Positions 9,947 to 21,047 of a stretch of 64,000 bases of DNA are shown here, piece by piece. A program made the translations under genes and the position numbers. Source of the DNA: an uncultured Clostridia bacterium (lineage in GTDB: Bacteria > Bacillota > Clostridia > Oscillospirales > Acutalibacteraceae); the NCBI GenBank assembly GCA_947627135.1, contig CANQUV010000005.1, forward strand, positions 1-64,000. Reading direction: 5' to 3'. The notes beneath the pieces are model-generated. The model was not told the DNA's origin, ran no database searches, and saw only the letters and a list, made by a program, of their open reading frames with translations. Within the stretch, counting starts at the first letter, position 1. Every line of letters begins with the position of its first letter.

Positions 9947-10589
9947 TTTAATTGTAATAGAAGGTCTTGACGGTTCAGGTAAAGCTACGCAGACAAAAAA
10001 GCTAAACGATTATCTTTTAAAAAATAACAAGCCTGTTTTGCAGGTTACTTTTCCTGATTACGAAAGTCCAGCATCCTCACTTGTTAAAATGTATTTAGGA
10101 GGAAAACTGGGAAATGATCCCAATGATGTTAACGCTTATGCTGCGTCTTCATTTTATGCTGTTGACAGAATTGCAAGCTATTTGCAAAATTGGAAAACCG
10201 AATACCAAAGCGGTTTTACCATTGTTTGTGATAGATATGCAACTTCAAATATTATATATCAGATGGCAAAAATCCCAAAGAAAAAATGGGACAGCTTTAT
10301 AGATTGGCAGTACGATTTTGAGTATAATAAATTAGGACTTCCCGCGCCGAATAAGGTTATATATCTTGATGTAGAGCCTGAAGTATCTCAAAGACTTATG
10401 CTTAAACGCTATAATGGTGATGAAAGCAAAAAAGATATTCACGAAAAAAATCTTGATTTTCTTTTAACTTGCCGAAAAAGTGCATTATATGCGGCTGAAA
10501 AATTAGATTGGAAGATAATTTCCTGTACAAAAGACGGAGATATGAGAACGGTTGACGAAATATTTACGGAAATTTTAAATTCACTATAA
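9936..10589 (+). CDS. tmk: Thymidylate kinase
   Basis: Phosphorylates dTMP to dTDP. The P-loop GLDGSGKA is at residues 10-17 and the DRY motif at 99-101. The start ATG lies inside the end of thyX, with AAGGAGG about 11 bases upstream. The length (217 residues) is normal. Translational coupling to thyX fits a dedicated dTTP-supply operon. Confidence 0.95.
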   Translation: MAGNLIVIEGLDGSGKATQTKKLNDYLLKNNKPVLQVTFPDYESPASSLVKMYLGGKLGNDPNDVNAYAASSFYAVDRIASYLQNWKTEYQSGFTIVCDRYATSNIIYQMAKIPKKKWDSFIDWQYDFEYNKLGLPAPNKVIYLDVEPEVSQRLMLKRYNGDESKKDIHEKNLDFLLTCRKSALYAAEKLDWKIISCTKDGDMRTVDEIFTEILNSL

Positions 10590-10604
10590 GGATAAGGTGA
10601 TAAT

Positions 10605-11147
10605 ATGATTTATGTATTTCTAGCAGAAGGATTTGAAGAAACAGAAGCTTTAGCCACTGTTGATGTATTAAGGAGAGCAAATCTCGAAGTAAAAACTGTG
10701 GGAGTAGGAGCAAAGCAAATTACAAGCTCACATAACATAACGGTTTTAGCGGATATTGAAGATAAAGATATTGTTTTAGATGAAAGCTTACAGGCAGTTG
10801 TTCTGCCGGGAGGTATGCCGGGAACGATAAATCTTGAAAATTCCAAAACAGTTCAAAAGGCAATTAAATTTGCAAAAGAGAACGATAAATATATTTGCGC
10901 AATATGTGCGGCTCCATCTATATTAGGACATTTAGGTTTGCTTGACGGAAAAAAAGCAACCTGTTATCCCGGTTTTGAAACCAATGAGGATAAAGTAAAA
11001 TATACAGGCGAGGGTACAGTTTGCGACGGAAAGATTATTACGGGAAAAGGTGCAGGAGTTGCTGTTGATTTCGGACTTATGATCGTATCACAGCTCGTAT
11101 CAAAGGAAGCTTCAGATAATATCAGGAGTTCAATGAGATGCCCATAA
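10605..11147 (+). CDS. DJ-1/PfpI family protein
   Basis: Member of the DJ-1/ThiJ/YajL superfamily, whose roles include glyoxalase- or deglycase-type stress functions. The 180-residue protein has the nucleophile elbow with C101 in the AICAAPSILG strand-turn and the early acidic motif EGFEETEA (residues 8-15). An LPGGMPG loop lies near residue 67. It is co-directional with tmk (15-base gap) and overlaps the next gene by 10 bases. The substrate cannot be told from sequence. Confidence 0.88.
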   Translation: MIYVFLAEGFEETEALATVDVLRRANLEVKTVGVGAKQITSSHNITVLADIEDKDIVLDESLQAVVLPGGMPGTINLENSKTVQKAIKFAKENDKYICAICAAPSILGHLGLLDGKKATCYPGFETNEDKVKYTGEGTVCDGKIITGKGAGVAVDFGLMIVSQLVSKEASDNIRSSMRCP

Positions 11148-11719
11148 AAAATATTAAGAAACATAAAGAACAAATAAGAAATGTTGCTAAAAAATACAGA
11201 ACGAATTTAAAACCTGAAAAAAAGAAAGAGCTTGATATAATTATTCAAGAGAATTTTTTAAATTCAGATTATTATACAAACGCTCAAACAATTTTAGCTT
11301 ATGTATCAAAAAATATTGAGATTTCTACCGATTTAATTCTGCAATCCGTTTTAGAAAGCGGAAAAAACCTTGCACTTCCTAAATGCAGAGAAGGAAATAA
11401 GATAGATTTTTTCATTGTCAGTGATTTATCACAGCTAAAAAAAGGCTTTTATGACCTTTTGGAGCCTGATAAAGAAAAATGTGAAAAATTATCTGATATT
11501 AAAAATTCAATTTGTTTAGTACCAGGTCTTGTTTTTGACAGAGAAGGTTACAGGTTAGGATTCGGCAAAGGTTATTATGACCGCTTTTTACAAAGTTACA
11601 GTGGTATATGTGCAGGAATGTGTTATTGTAAACTTGTAGAAGACAAACTTCCCAGAGGGTTTTATGACAAACCTGTAAATGTTGTATTTACAGAAAAATT
11701 TAAGTTAGATATATTCTAA
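11138..11719 (+). CDS. 5-formyltetrahydrofolate cyclo-ligase
   Basis: Converts 5-formyl-THF to 5,10-methenyl-THF with ATP, returning folate to the one-carbon pool. The 193-residue protein has the family signature GFGKGYYDRFL in the C-terminal third and the LVPGLVFDREGYRLG segment before it. An N-terminal basic helix resembles the family start. The ATG overlaps the DJ-1 gene by 10 bases. Its link with folate-dependent ThyX in the same operon is metabolically sensible. Confidence 0.92.
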   Translation: MPIKNIKKHKEQIRNVAKKYRTNLKPEKKKELDIIIQENFLNSDYYTNAQTILAYVSKNIEISTDLILQSVLESGKNLALPKCREGNKIDFFIVSDLSQLKKGFYDLLEPDKEKCEKLSDIKNSICLVPGLVFDREGYRLGFGKGYYDRFLQSYSGICAGMCYCKLVEDKLPRGFYDKPVNVVFTEKFKLDIF

Positions 11720-11735
11720 ATAAGGAGGGTATGCA

Positions 11736-13118
11736 GTGAGTAATTTTAATGAGCAAAACAGCGAAGAATATTCAGATGTAAAAAAGGCAAGAGAAGAAAA
11801 AATAAAGAATTTTAAAATAGATTATTCTCAAAATGAATCAAGTGTACAGACTGAAAATCCGATTTATAACAATAATGACTTTGACGGTGTATCGTATGAT
11901 AATGAAATAAATTCATACAGCGGGGAAGATGTTAAAGAACAGATGACGGAAAACTCTCGTAAGGTACTAAAGCGTCAAAAGAAACTGCAAAAGAAGCAGG
12001 AGAAAAAAAGGAACAAGAAAAACACTCGTACTTTCCGTTTGATATGGCTTATAAGTGTAATAATAGTAGGTTCGGTTTTGGCAGTTTATCTGCTTGTGGG
12101 AATTAACGATATGCTTGCAATAAACCGTACCGGTGATGCACAGGTGTCTGTGAAAATTCCTGAATCTCCTACTCTTAAAGATGTTTCAAACGCACTAAAG
12201 GAATCTGGTGCTATAAATGAGCCCTCATTTTTTGAGATGTATGCAAAAATAACAAAGTCTGATGACGATTTTAATCAGGGTGTTTATACCTTAAAAACCA
12301 ATCTTGATTATGAAGCAATTATTAATTTTTTGCAGGGCAACTCAAACAGAACGGATATTGTTAAGGTGACAATTACAGAAGGACAAAATGTACTTGAAGT
12401 TGCAGATACACTGAAAAATGCAGGAGTTCTTTCAGATACAGAGGAATTTTTGGCACTTTGCAACGATACATATTTTGATGAGGATTTTGACTTTTTACAA
12501 GATATGAAAAATGTCGGAAATCCAGAGGGCCGTTATTATAAACTTGAGGGTTATCTTTATCCCGATACTTATGATTTTTATATAAATGAAGAGCCAAAGC
12601 TTACGATTACTCGATTCCTTAATAACTTTGATGTATTAATGTTTCAGAAACAAAACATTGAAGGATATGATAAAAGAGTTAAAATATCCGATTTAATAGA
12701 AAAGAGCGGATATTCTATGGATGATATTTTGAATATTGCGTCAATTGTTCAGGCGGAGGCTGCAAATAATGAAGATATGTATTATATTTCATCAATTATC
12801 CATAACCGTCTTGAAAAAGGTGACGAAACCGGATCTCATTCTTTAGGTCTTGACTCAACAAAGTTTTATCCGTACAGAAGTGAAGATAAAGTTCCGGCCG
12901 ATTTAAAATCCACATTCCATAGCAGATATGATACTTACGATTTTGAAGGTCTTCCTCCGGGACCAATCTGTAACCCCGGTATGCAGGCAATTCTTGCTGC
13001 AATCAATCCTTATGACACAAATTATCTGTATTTCTGTCATTCAAGTGACGGTACACCTTATTATGCATCAAGCTTTGATGAACATCAATATAATCTTTCG
13101 TTGGCGGGAATGAATTAA
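11736..13118 (+). CDS. mltG: Endolytic transglycosylase MltG
   Basis: Membrane-bound lytic transglycosylase that cuts nascent glycan strands. The 460-residue protein has a long charged cytoplasmic N-terminus (1-98, Lys-rich at 76-97), one membrane helix (about 101-121) and an extracytoplasmic YceG domain. The likely catalytic glutamate is E341 in ASIVQAEA, and the conserved GLPPGPICNPG loop is at 405-415. The start is GTG at 11736, with AAGGAGGG upstream. An ATG 5 bases earlier is out of frame. It overlaps the U32 gene by one base. Confidence 0.93.
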   Translation: MSNFNEQNSEEYSDVKKAREEKIKNFKIDYSQNESSVQTENPIYNNNDFDGVSYDNEINSYSGEDVKEQMTENSRKVLKRQKKLQKKQEKKRNKKNTRTFRLIWLISVIIVGSVLAVYLLVGINDMLAINRTGDAQVSVKIPESPTLKDVSNALKESGAINEPSFFEMYAKITKSDDDFNQGVYTLKTNLDYEAIINFLQGNSNRTDIVKVTITEGQNVLEVADTLKNAGVLSDTEEFLALCNDTYFDEDFDFLQDMKNVGNPEGRYYKLEGYLYPDTYDFYINEEPKLTITRFLNNFDVLMFQKQNIEGYDKRVKISDLIEKSGYSMDDILNIASIVQAEAANNEDMYYISSIIHNRLEKGDETGSHSLGLDSTKFYPYRSEDKVPADLKSTFHSRYDTYDFEGLPPGPICNPGMQAILAAINPYDTNYLYFCHSSDGTPYYASSFDEHQYNLSLAGMN

Positions 13119-14335
13119 TGAAAAGGCCTGAAATATTATCTCCGGCCGGAGATATGGAGTGTTTAAATTCTGCAATTAAATTTGGAGCAGACGCAGTTTT
13201 TCTTGCAGGAAATGAGTTCGGAATGAGAACAGCCTCGAAAAACTTTGATGAAACAAATTTAAGGGAGGCTGTAAAATATGCACACAGTGAAAGCGTCAAG
13301 GTTTATGTTACCTGTAATACATTACCTCGTAATGATGAACTTTTAAGATTACCAGAATTTTTAGAATTTTGTCAGGAATGTAATGTTGACGCTTTTATAA
13401 TTGCAGATATGGGAGTGTTGGATTTATCAAAAAAATATGCTCCGAAAGTAGATGTCCATATTTCAACACAGGCAGGAATTGTAAACTATGGTACAGCTAA
13501 CGCCTTTTATAATATGGGTGCAAAGAGAGTTGTTCTTGCAAGAGAACTTCCCATTGATGAAATAGCACAAATCAGAGCTAAAGTTCCCAATGATTTAGAA
13601 ATTGAATGTTTTGTCCATGGAGCTATGTGTGTTTCCTTTTCCGGCAGATGTCTTATTTCAAGCTATATGACCGGAAGAGATGCAAATCGCGGCGACTGTG
13701 CACAGCCTTGCAGGTGGAAGTATCATCTATATGAAGAAAACCGTAAGGGACAATATTTTCCCGTAGAAGAAACAGACAAAGGAACCTACCTTTATAATTC
13801 CCGTGACCTTTGTATGATTGAGCATATTCCTGAACTTACAAAGGCGGGCATTTCAAGCTTTAAAATTGAGGGCAGGGCAAAATCATCTTATTATGTAGCG
13901 GTAACGACAAATGCTTATCGTCATGCAGTATCGGATTATATTAATGAAGGCGAAAAATATAAATTAAAGCCATGGATAAAGGAAGAACTTGATAAAATAA
14001 GTCACAGAGAATATAATACGGGTTTTTATTTTGGAAGTGAGCCGGGACAGGTCACAGGTAACGGCGGTTATATCAGACATTATGATGTAGTAGCTGTTTG
14101 TGAAAAGGAACTTGAAGGCAATAAGTGCGAAATTACCCAAAGAAATAAATTTTTAGTGGGTGATGTGCTTGATGTACTTCCGCCAAGCGGAATACCTTTT
14201 TTAACAAAATGTGAAGCCTTGGAAGATGTTTACGGAAATATAAGAGAAAGTGCGCCCCATGCCATGGAAAAACTATATATGATAACCGATAAACCGATTC
14301 CAAAAGATTCTGTTATCAGGCATAAAAGAGATTAG
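13118..14335 (+). CDS. Peptidase U32 family protein (TrhP/YegQ-type)
   Basis: The 405-residue protein opens with RPEILSPAGDMECLNSA and carries the U32 signature ECFVHGAMCVSFSGRC, then the Cys-containing RGDCAQPCRWKY. Relatives in this family (TrhP) are needed for 5-hydroxylation of tRNA U34; others were described as collagenase-like peptidases. The tRNA-modification role is the more likely here, by inference. The ATG overlaps the mltG stop (TAATG). In Bacillus subtilis, mltG (yrrL) also lies next to U32 genes, so the context is conserved. Confidence 0.9.
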   Translation: MKRPEILSPAGDMECLNSAIKFGADAVFLAGNEFGMRTASKNFDETNLREAVKYAHSESVKVYVTCNTLPRNDELLRLPEFLEFCQECNVDAFIIADMGVLDLSKKYAPKVDVHISTQAGIVNYGTANAFYNMGAKRVVLARELPIDEIAQIRAKVPNDLEIECFVHGAMCVSFSGRCLISSYMTGRDANRGDCAQPCRWKYHLYEENRKGQYFPVEETDKGTYLYNSRDLCMIEHIPELTKAGISSFKIEGRAKSSYYVAVTTNAYRHAVSDYINEGEKYKLKPWIKEELDKISHREYNTGFYFGSEPGQVTGNGGYIRHYDVVAVCEKELEGNKCEITQRNKFLVGDVLDVLPPSGIPFLTKCEALEDVYGNIRESAPHAMEKLYMITDKPIPKDSVIRHKRD

Positions 14336-14344
14336 TAAAAAATT

Positions 14345-14513
14345 AAAAGTTTTGGTCGAGCTTTTTCAAAAGCTCGCGAGAATCAAAGGGCGAGGAGCCC
14401 TTTGTCGCCGACGGTGTCGGCGAAACAACCTGATGATAAATAAAAAAGCAAGTTGCTTTAAAAAATTAGGCGAGGAGCCCTTTGCCGCCGACGGTGTCGG
14501 CGAAACCTCCTTA
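14345..14513 (+). repeat. Dispersed hairpin element, copy B (with second partial unit)
   Basis: Starts 9 bases after the U32 stop. AAAAGTTTT is followed by a CGAGCTTTT/AAAAGCTCG stem (14357-14365 with 14368-14376), then AAAGGGC-GAGGA-GCCCTTT and CGCCGAC-GGT-GTCGGCG hairpins. The GGGCGAGGAGCCCTTTG and GCCGACGGTGTCGGCGAAAC parts occur a second time, nearly unchanged, up to about 14513. Confidence 0.8.
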
Positions 14514-14574
14514 TACAATTAAAAGACTTGACAATTAAAATCAATAGACTTATAATTACAAAGTAATATTAATC

Positions 14575-14812
14575 AGACTGTGATGGGAAGAGTTTTCCAA
14601 GGTTTGTTCAGAGAGAAGCCGTTTGGTGCGAGGCTTTACAAATCATGGTTGACAGCCGCCCCGGAGTCACCGTGCGATGAGTACGGCGTATATCTGCGTT
14701 AAAGAATTTATCTGTAAGGATTCAAAGCGGGCAGAAAAATTCTGTCAATTTGGGTGGTACCACAGGAGTTTAGTGCTCTTGTCCCATGTGGGACAGGAGC
14801 TTTTTATTTTAT
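14575..14812 (+). ncRNA. T-box leader controlling alaS
   Basis: Class I T-box riboswitch sensing uncharged tRNA. The diagnostic T-box TGGGTGGTACCACAGG spans 14751-14766. It is followed by an 11-bp terminator stem (14775-14785 with 14790-14800) and a T run. Stem I features are visible upstream: an AGAGAG-type bulge and a distal loop containing TTTGGTGCGAG. A GCC alanine codon at 14655-14657 sits where the specifier would be expected, opposite a purine-rich strand. The specifier assignment is inference; the T-box itself is clear. Confidence 0.92.
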
Positions 14813-14828
14813 TATAGGAGAGATAAAA

Positions 14829-17468
14829 ATGAAATGGACAGGACTTAACGAATTAAGAGAAAAGTTTCTTCAATTTTTTGAAAGCAAGGAGCATTTACGT
14901 TTGCCCAGCTTTTCATTAATTCCAAAGGATGATAACAGCCTACTGCTTATAAACAGCGGAATGGCACCTATGAAAAAGTATTTTACAGGAGAAATAACAC
15001 CTCCCAAAACAAGGGTAACGACCTGCCAGAAATGTATCCGAACTCCGGATATTGAGCGAGTAGGCATTACAGCCCGTCACGGTACATTTTTTGAAATGCT
15101 GGGTAACTTTTCTTTCGGCGATTATTTCAAACATGAAGCAACAAAATGGGCATGGGAATTTTTTACCGAAGTTCTAGAAATGCCGAAAGAGCTTTTATAT
15201 TGTTCAATTTATGAAGATGATGACGAAACATATAAAATCTGGACAGATGAAATAGGAGTTGATCCGTCGCATATAGTCAGAATGGGAAAAGAGGATAATT
15301 TTTGGGAACATGGTCCCGGACCATGCGGACCTTGTACAGAAATCTATTTTGACAGAGGCGCAGATAAAGGCTGCGGAAGATCTGACTGTCATGTAGGATG
15401 TGAATGTGACCGTTTTGTAGAAGTTTGGAATGTTGTATTTTCCCAGTTTGAAAACGACGGCAAAGGCAATTACACATCTCTTGAGCATCCGAATATTGAT
15501 ACAGGTATGGGACTTGAACGCCTTGCATGCGTAATGCAGGGAGTAGATAACCTGTTTCTTGTAGATACAGTTCAGAATATAATGAAAAAGATTTCTGAAA
15601 TTGTGGGAGTAAATTACGGAGAAGACGATAAAAAAGATATATCACTGCGTGTAATTACAGACCATGTACGAAGTACGACATTTATGATTGCAGACGGAGT
15701 AATGCCATCAAATGAAGGTAGGGGATATGTTCTAAGAAGACTTTTAAGAAGAGCCTCAAGACATGGTATTCTTCTTGGGTATAATAAGCCGTTTTTGTAT
15801 AAGGTATGTGAGACTGTAATCAAAGAAAACGAAAAAGCATATCCTGAACTTGTTGAAAAAAAGGAACTTATTGTCAAACTTATTAAAGTTGAAGAAGAAA
15901 ACTTTTCAAGAACAATTAATCAGGGTCTTGAAATTCTTAATAATATTGCAGATAAAAGCGATGATATGATTTTAAGCGGTGAGGACGCTTTTAAGCTTAA
16001 TGACACTTACGGTTTCCCAATTGATTTAACAAAGGAAATTCTTGCAGAAAAAGGTATAAAGATTGATATTGACCGTTTTCATGAGCTGTTAAAACAGCAA
16101 AAAGAGCGTTCCAGAGCAAAGAGAAAGAATGCAGGAGCGGACGCTTGGATATCCGATTCAACTGACCTTTCAGATATTTCTGCAACCAATTTTACCGGAT
16201 ATACAGACAATGTATCTGTATCAAAGGTTCTTGCTATCATAAAAGACGGAGAAAGAACAGAAATTGCATATAAGGGAGAAAGCGTCATCGCAATACTTGA
16301 TAAAACGCCGTTTTATGCAGAAAGCGGCGGACAGGTAGGAGATACAGGCGAATTTAAATCTGATACAACAACTGTTTCCGTAAGTGATACAACTAAAAAT
16401 GAAACAGGTATCTTCTTGCATTATTGTGTAGTTTCAGAGGGAGCACTTGAAGTTGGCGATACAGTAACGGCAGAAATTGATATTGAGAGAAGACATGATA
16501 TAATGCGTAACCATACAGCCGCACATCTTTTGCAGGCTGCATTAAGGCAGGTTTTAGGAAATCATGTTGAACAGGCAGGACAGCTTGTAAATGACAGCGT
16601 TTTAAGATTTGATTTTACACATTTTTCAGCTATGACGGCATCGGAATTACAAGAAGTAGAAGACCTTGTAAATAAAGTTATTTTCAGTGCAGTTGAAGTT
16701 GAAACAATGGAACTTCCTATTGAAGAGGCTAAAAAGTTAGGAGCTATGGCACTTTTCGGAGAGAAATACGGAGATATTGTAAGAGTAGTAAAGGCAGGAG
16801 ATTTCTCGATAGAATTTTGCGGCGGTACACACATTGACAATACCTCAAAAATAGGTTTGTTTAAAATCAGACAAGAGGGTTCAGTTGCGGCAGGAGTACG
16901 AAGAATTGAGGCATTAACAGGTAACGGAGTTATCAATTTGCTTAATGAAACGATCGGAACACTAGTTTCTTCTGCTGAAATTCTAAAAGTCAATAATATA
17001 AAAGATTTTGAATCTCACTGTAAAAAGCTTTCGGAAGAACTTAAAGAAAAGGATAAAGAGATAGAAACTTTAAATAATCGCCTTGCAGCTTCAAAAGTTG
17101 ATGATTTGTTTGCAAATGCAAAAATAGAAAAAGGCGTACGTATTATATATTCAGCATTTAATGATACAACTCCTGATATGCTTCGTACAATGTGCCAGAG
17201 AGTATTAGACGCTGCACCGAAAGCAGTAGTTGTAATAGCAGGAATGACTCCTGATAAAGTTACATTTGCCTGCGCCTGCGGAAAAGAAGCACAGCAAAGG
17301 GGTGCTAATGCAGGAAAAATCGTAAAAGCAGTTGCACAAATTGCAGGAGGCAACGGAGGCGGAAAACCTGATATGGCTATGGCTGGTGCAAAGGATGTTA
17401 AAAAAGTAGATGAAGCACTTCTCTCGGTAAGAGAAATAGTTTTATCAATGGTTAAAGACGAAGAATAA
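14829..17468 (+). CDS. alaS: Alanine--tRNA ligase
   Basis: Charges tRNA-Ala and edits mischarged Ser/Gly. The protein is 879 residues from the ATG at 14829, which has TAGGAG upstream. The same frame is open further upstream to 14754, but that stretch is the T-box RNA. Class II core motifs include PDIERVGITARHGTFFEMLG near residue 75. The editing-site zinc ligands are H562/H566 (HTAAH) and C664/H668 (CGGTH). The C-terminal C-Ala domain with a GGG-type oligomerisation loop is present. Length matches E. coli AlaS. Confidence 0.97.
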   Translation: MKWTGLNELREKFLQFFESKEHLRLPSFSLIPKDDNSLLLINSGMAPMKKYFTGEITPPKTRVTTCQKCIRTPDIERVGITARHGTFFEMLGNFSFGDYFKHEATKWAWEFFTEVLEMPKELLYCSIYEDDDETYKIWTDEIGVDPSHIVRMGKEDNFWEHGPGPCGPCTEIYFDRGADKGCGRSDCHVGCECDRFVEVWNVVFSQFENDGKGNYTSLEHPNIDTGMGLERLACVMQGVDNLFLVDTVQNIMKKISEIVGVNYGEDDKKDISLRVITDHVRSTTFMIADGVMPSNEGRGYVLRRLLRRASRHGILLGYNKPFLYKVCETVIKENEKAYPELVEKKELIVKLIKVEEENFSRTINQGLEILNNIADKSDDMILSGEDAFKLNDTYGFPIDLTKEILAEKGIKIDIDRFHELLKQQKERSRAKRKNAGADAWISDSTDLSDISATNFTGYTDNVSVSKVLAIIKDGERTEIAYKGESVIAILDKTPFYAESGGQVGDTGEFKSDTTTVSVSDTTKNETGIFLHYCVVSEGALEVGDTVTAEIDIERRHDIMRNHTAAHLLQAALRQVLGNHVEQAGQLVNDSVLRFDFTHFSAMTASELQEVEDLVNKVIFSAVEVETMELPIEEAKKLGAMALFGEKYGDIVRVVKAGDFSIEFCGGTHIDNTSKIGLFKIRQEGSVAAGVRRIEALTGNGVINLLNETIGTLVSSAEILKVNNIKDFESHCKKLSEELKEKDKEIETLNNRLAASKVDDLFANAKIEKGVRIIYSAFNDTTPDMLRTMCQRVLDAAPKAVVVIAGMTPDKVTFACACGKEAQQRGANAGKIVKAVAQIAGGNGGGKPDMAMAGAKDVKKVDEALLSVREIVLSMVKDEE

Positions 17469-17499
17469 TTTGAAAAACAAATATATTTAATATTAAACT

Positions 17500-17530
17500 G
17501 GGTTATTTGATTTCAGATAACCCTTTTGTT
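17500..17530 (+). terminator. Terminator of alaS
   Basis: A 10-bp stem with one G-U pair (17500-17509 with 17514-17523) and an ATTT loop is followed by TTTTGTT. Confidence 0.8.
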
Positions 17531-17739
17531 ATGCAGATAACTCCTATTTATTGGTTTGTTAAAAAACATACGATGGAATAAAAGGTAATTACGGGAAAAT
17601 AGATGCAATTGTTTTATTTATATGCGGAATAATAATAGTTACAAGAATAATTATTGCTATATTAAATAACGGCTCTTTAGCTGATGCTGAAGAAATAGAA
17701 AGCCTTATAGCCTCAATTATACAAGCAGTAAGTATATAA
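17531..17739 (+). pseudogene. Possible decayed small membrane-protein ORF
   Basis: No intact gene is seen. A coding-like frame from 17572 to the stop at 17739 encodes 55 residues: a hydrophobic stretch (AIVLFICGIIIVTRIIIAIL) then an acidic amphipathic tail (LADAEEIESLIASIIQAVSI). It has no ATG/GTG/TTG start. A 15-codon ATG frame from 17531 leads into it and stops at 17579-17581, so one indel near 17575-17583 would join the two. There is no Shine-Dalgarno. It may be a remnant of a small membrane protein gene, or chance. Confidence 0.35.
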
Positions 17740-17869
17740 TTAATAAATTAAGCCTATAATAAAATGAGAAAAAGTGGAATAGGATACGATTTTTATTATT
17801 CTTGATAAGAATTAAAAATAATTAATTTATAATAATTTAATTCAAAGGTCAAATTTAGTCAAAAAACTC

Positions 17870-17897
17870 TTGACATTTCCAGATAATGGTGTAAAAT
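17870..17897 (+). promoter_or_regulatory. Sigma-A promoter of groESL
   Basis: A perfect TTGACA (17870-17875), a 16-base spacer and TAAAAT (17892-17897), immediately upstream of the CIRCE operator. Confidence 0.85.
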
Positions 17898-17901
17898 AAT
17901 A

Positions 17902-17928
17902 TTAGCACTCAAACATTGAGAGTGCTAA
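17902..17928 (+). promoter_or_regulatory. CIRCE operator (HrcA binding site)
   Basis: A perfect inverted repeat TTAGCACTC-N9-GAGTGCTAA just after the -10 element. It implies HrcA repression of groES-groEL relieved by heat or misfolded protein. Confidence 0.98.
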
Positions 17929-17953
17929 ATAATAATTTGTATATTATAATTAA

Positions 17954-18250
<297 letters not shown>

Positions 18251-18264
18251 TAGCAGTTGAATAA

Positions 18265-19914
<1,650 letters not shown>

Positions 19915-19960
19915 TTTAACAGCAAGTACACTTTTTATCATACCCCTTTTATCTTTGAAA

Positions 19961-19993
19961 AAAACCGTGACCGATTTTGTCGGTCACGGTTTT
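19961..19993. terminator. Bidirectional terminator between groEL and gpsA
   Basis: A 14-bp perfect stem (19961-19974 with 19980-19993), A-rich on the left and T-rich on the right, with a TTTTG loop. It can end groEL on the plus strand and gpsA on the minus strand. Confidence 0.85.
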
Positions 19994-20035
19994 TGTTCAT
20001 AATATAAATATAAGCATAAATTGTTTTTTATAGTT

Positions 20036-20998
20036 TTAAAACTCGCTTTTTACCTGTCTCATAAACAAGTTACTCAATTCTTCTTTTAAGGGCTTGTTTT
20101 CAAACAAGACGTTATAAACGGCTCGTACAATAGGAACTTCAACATTATTATCTTCAGCAAGTTTAATAAGTGCCTTAGAAGTCATAACCCCTTCAGCAAG
20201 CTTATCATATTTAATTCCTTTGGCAAATTCTTCTCCAAACATTCTATTATGGCTCCAAGGGGAGAATAGTGTAGCTTCATAATCACCTAAATGACAAAGT
20301 CCGTAAGCACTCATTTCATTACCGCCAACAGCCTTGATTAATCTTGCAATTTCTCTTGTTCCTCTTGCCATTAATGCGCCTTTAAGAGAAGTTGAATTAA
20401 GTCCGTCGAGCATACCTGCTGCAATACCTATAACATTTTTAGCGGCAGCTCCTATTTCACTGCCGATTAAATCCGTACCGTAATAAAATCTTATAAGCTC
20501 ACTTGTGAATTCTTCAACAAGCTTAAATTTAACTGTTTCGTTACTGCTATCGATAACCATGCAGTTGGGAATACCCTTAACATAATCCTGCGGATGTCCC
20601 GGACCTACCCAAACTGCAATAGGTGTTTTTTCCTCATCAACAAAATCTCCAACGACCTGACTGAGCCGTTTTCCGGTATCGACCTCAACGCCTTTCATAC
20701 AAAGCACAATAATTTTTCCGGATAAATCGTTTTTAGAAATATCATTCATATATTCTCTTAAATGCTGGCATGAAATAGAAATAATAATTACTTCACCGTG
20801 AGCAACTGCCTTTTCCAAATCAGAAGTAACGGTAATTGATTTTGGATATGTAAGGTAAGAATTTTTGTGAGTGTTATAAAGTTCAATAAATTCAGGCGCA
20901 TATTCAAGACCGCAGCTGTAAACATTATGCCCGATTTTATCAAGATACCAAGCAATACAGCTTCCCCAGCGACCGCAGCCTAAAACAGAAATATTCAT
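20036..20998 (-). CDS. gpsA: Glycerol-3-phosphate dehydrogenase [NAD(P)+]
   Basis: Reduces dihydroxyacetone phosphate to sn-glycerol-3-phosphate for phospholipid synthesis. The 320-residue protein starts MNISVLGCGRWGS, with the Rossmann GxGxxG-type loop at the N-terminus. The catalytic-region motif IGSEIGAAAKNVIGIAAG and the substrate loop AYGLCHLGDYEATLFS are present. The start codon at 20996-20998 has a GGAG Shine-Dalgarno. The frame is open further upstream, but that part reads into the 6S-like RNA and is not used. Confidence 0.95.
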   Translation of the reverse strand: MNISVLGCGRWGSCIAWYLDKIGHNVYSCGLEYAPEFIELYNTHKNSYLTYPKSITVTSDLEKAVAHGEVIIISISCQHLREYMNDISKNDLSGKIIVLCMKGVEVDTGKRLSQVVGDFVDEEKTPIAVWVGPGHPQDYVKGIPNCMVIDSSNETVKFKLVEEFTSELIRFYYGTDLIGSEIGAAAKNVIGIAAGMLDGLNSTSLKGALMARGTREIARLIKAVGGNEMSAYGLCHLGDYEATLFSPWSHNRMFGEEFAKGIKYDKLAEGVMTSKALIKLAEDNNVEVPIVRAVYNVLFENKPLKEELSNLFMRQVKSEF

Positions 20999-21009
20999 AT
21001 TAAAATCTC

Positions 21010-21047
21010 CAAAAATAAAAAGTAAAAATAAAAAGTAAAAATAAAAT
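21010..21047. repeat. Short A-rich tandem repeat
   Basis: About three units of AAAAATAAAAAGT lie between the gpsA ribosome binding site and the 3' end of the 6S-like RNA. On the minus strand they form T-rich tracts that may assist RNA 3' end formation. Confidence 0.6.

Noticed and set aside
14754..14828. Upstream extension of the alaS reading frame
   Set aside because: It is the 3' part of the T-box and its terminator; the ATG at 14829 has a proper ribosome site.
16562..16993. 143-codon open frame antisense to alaS
   Set aside because: It is a shadow of alaS codon use, with no ribosome site or family resemblance; the same holds for other antisense frames over addA, groEL, guaA and uvrB.
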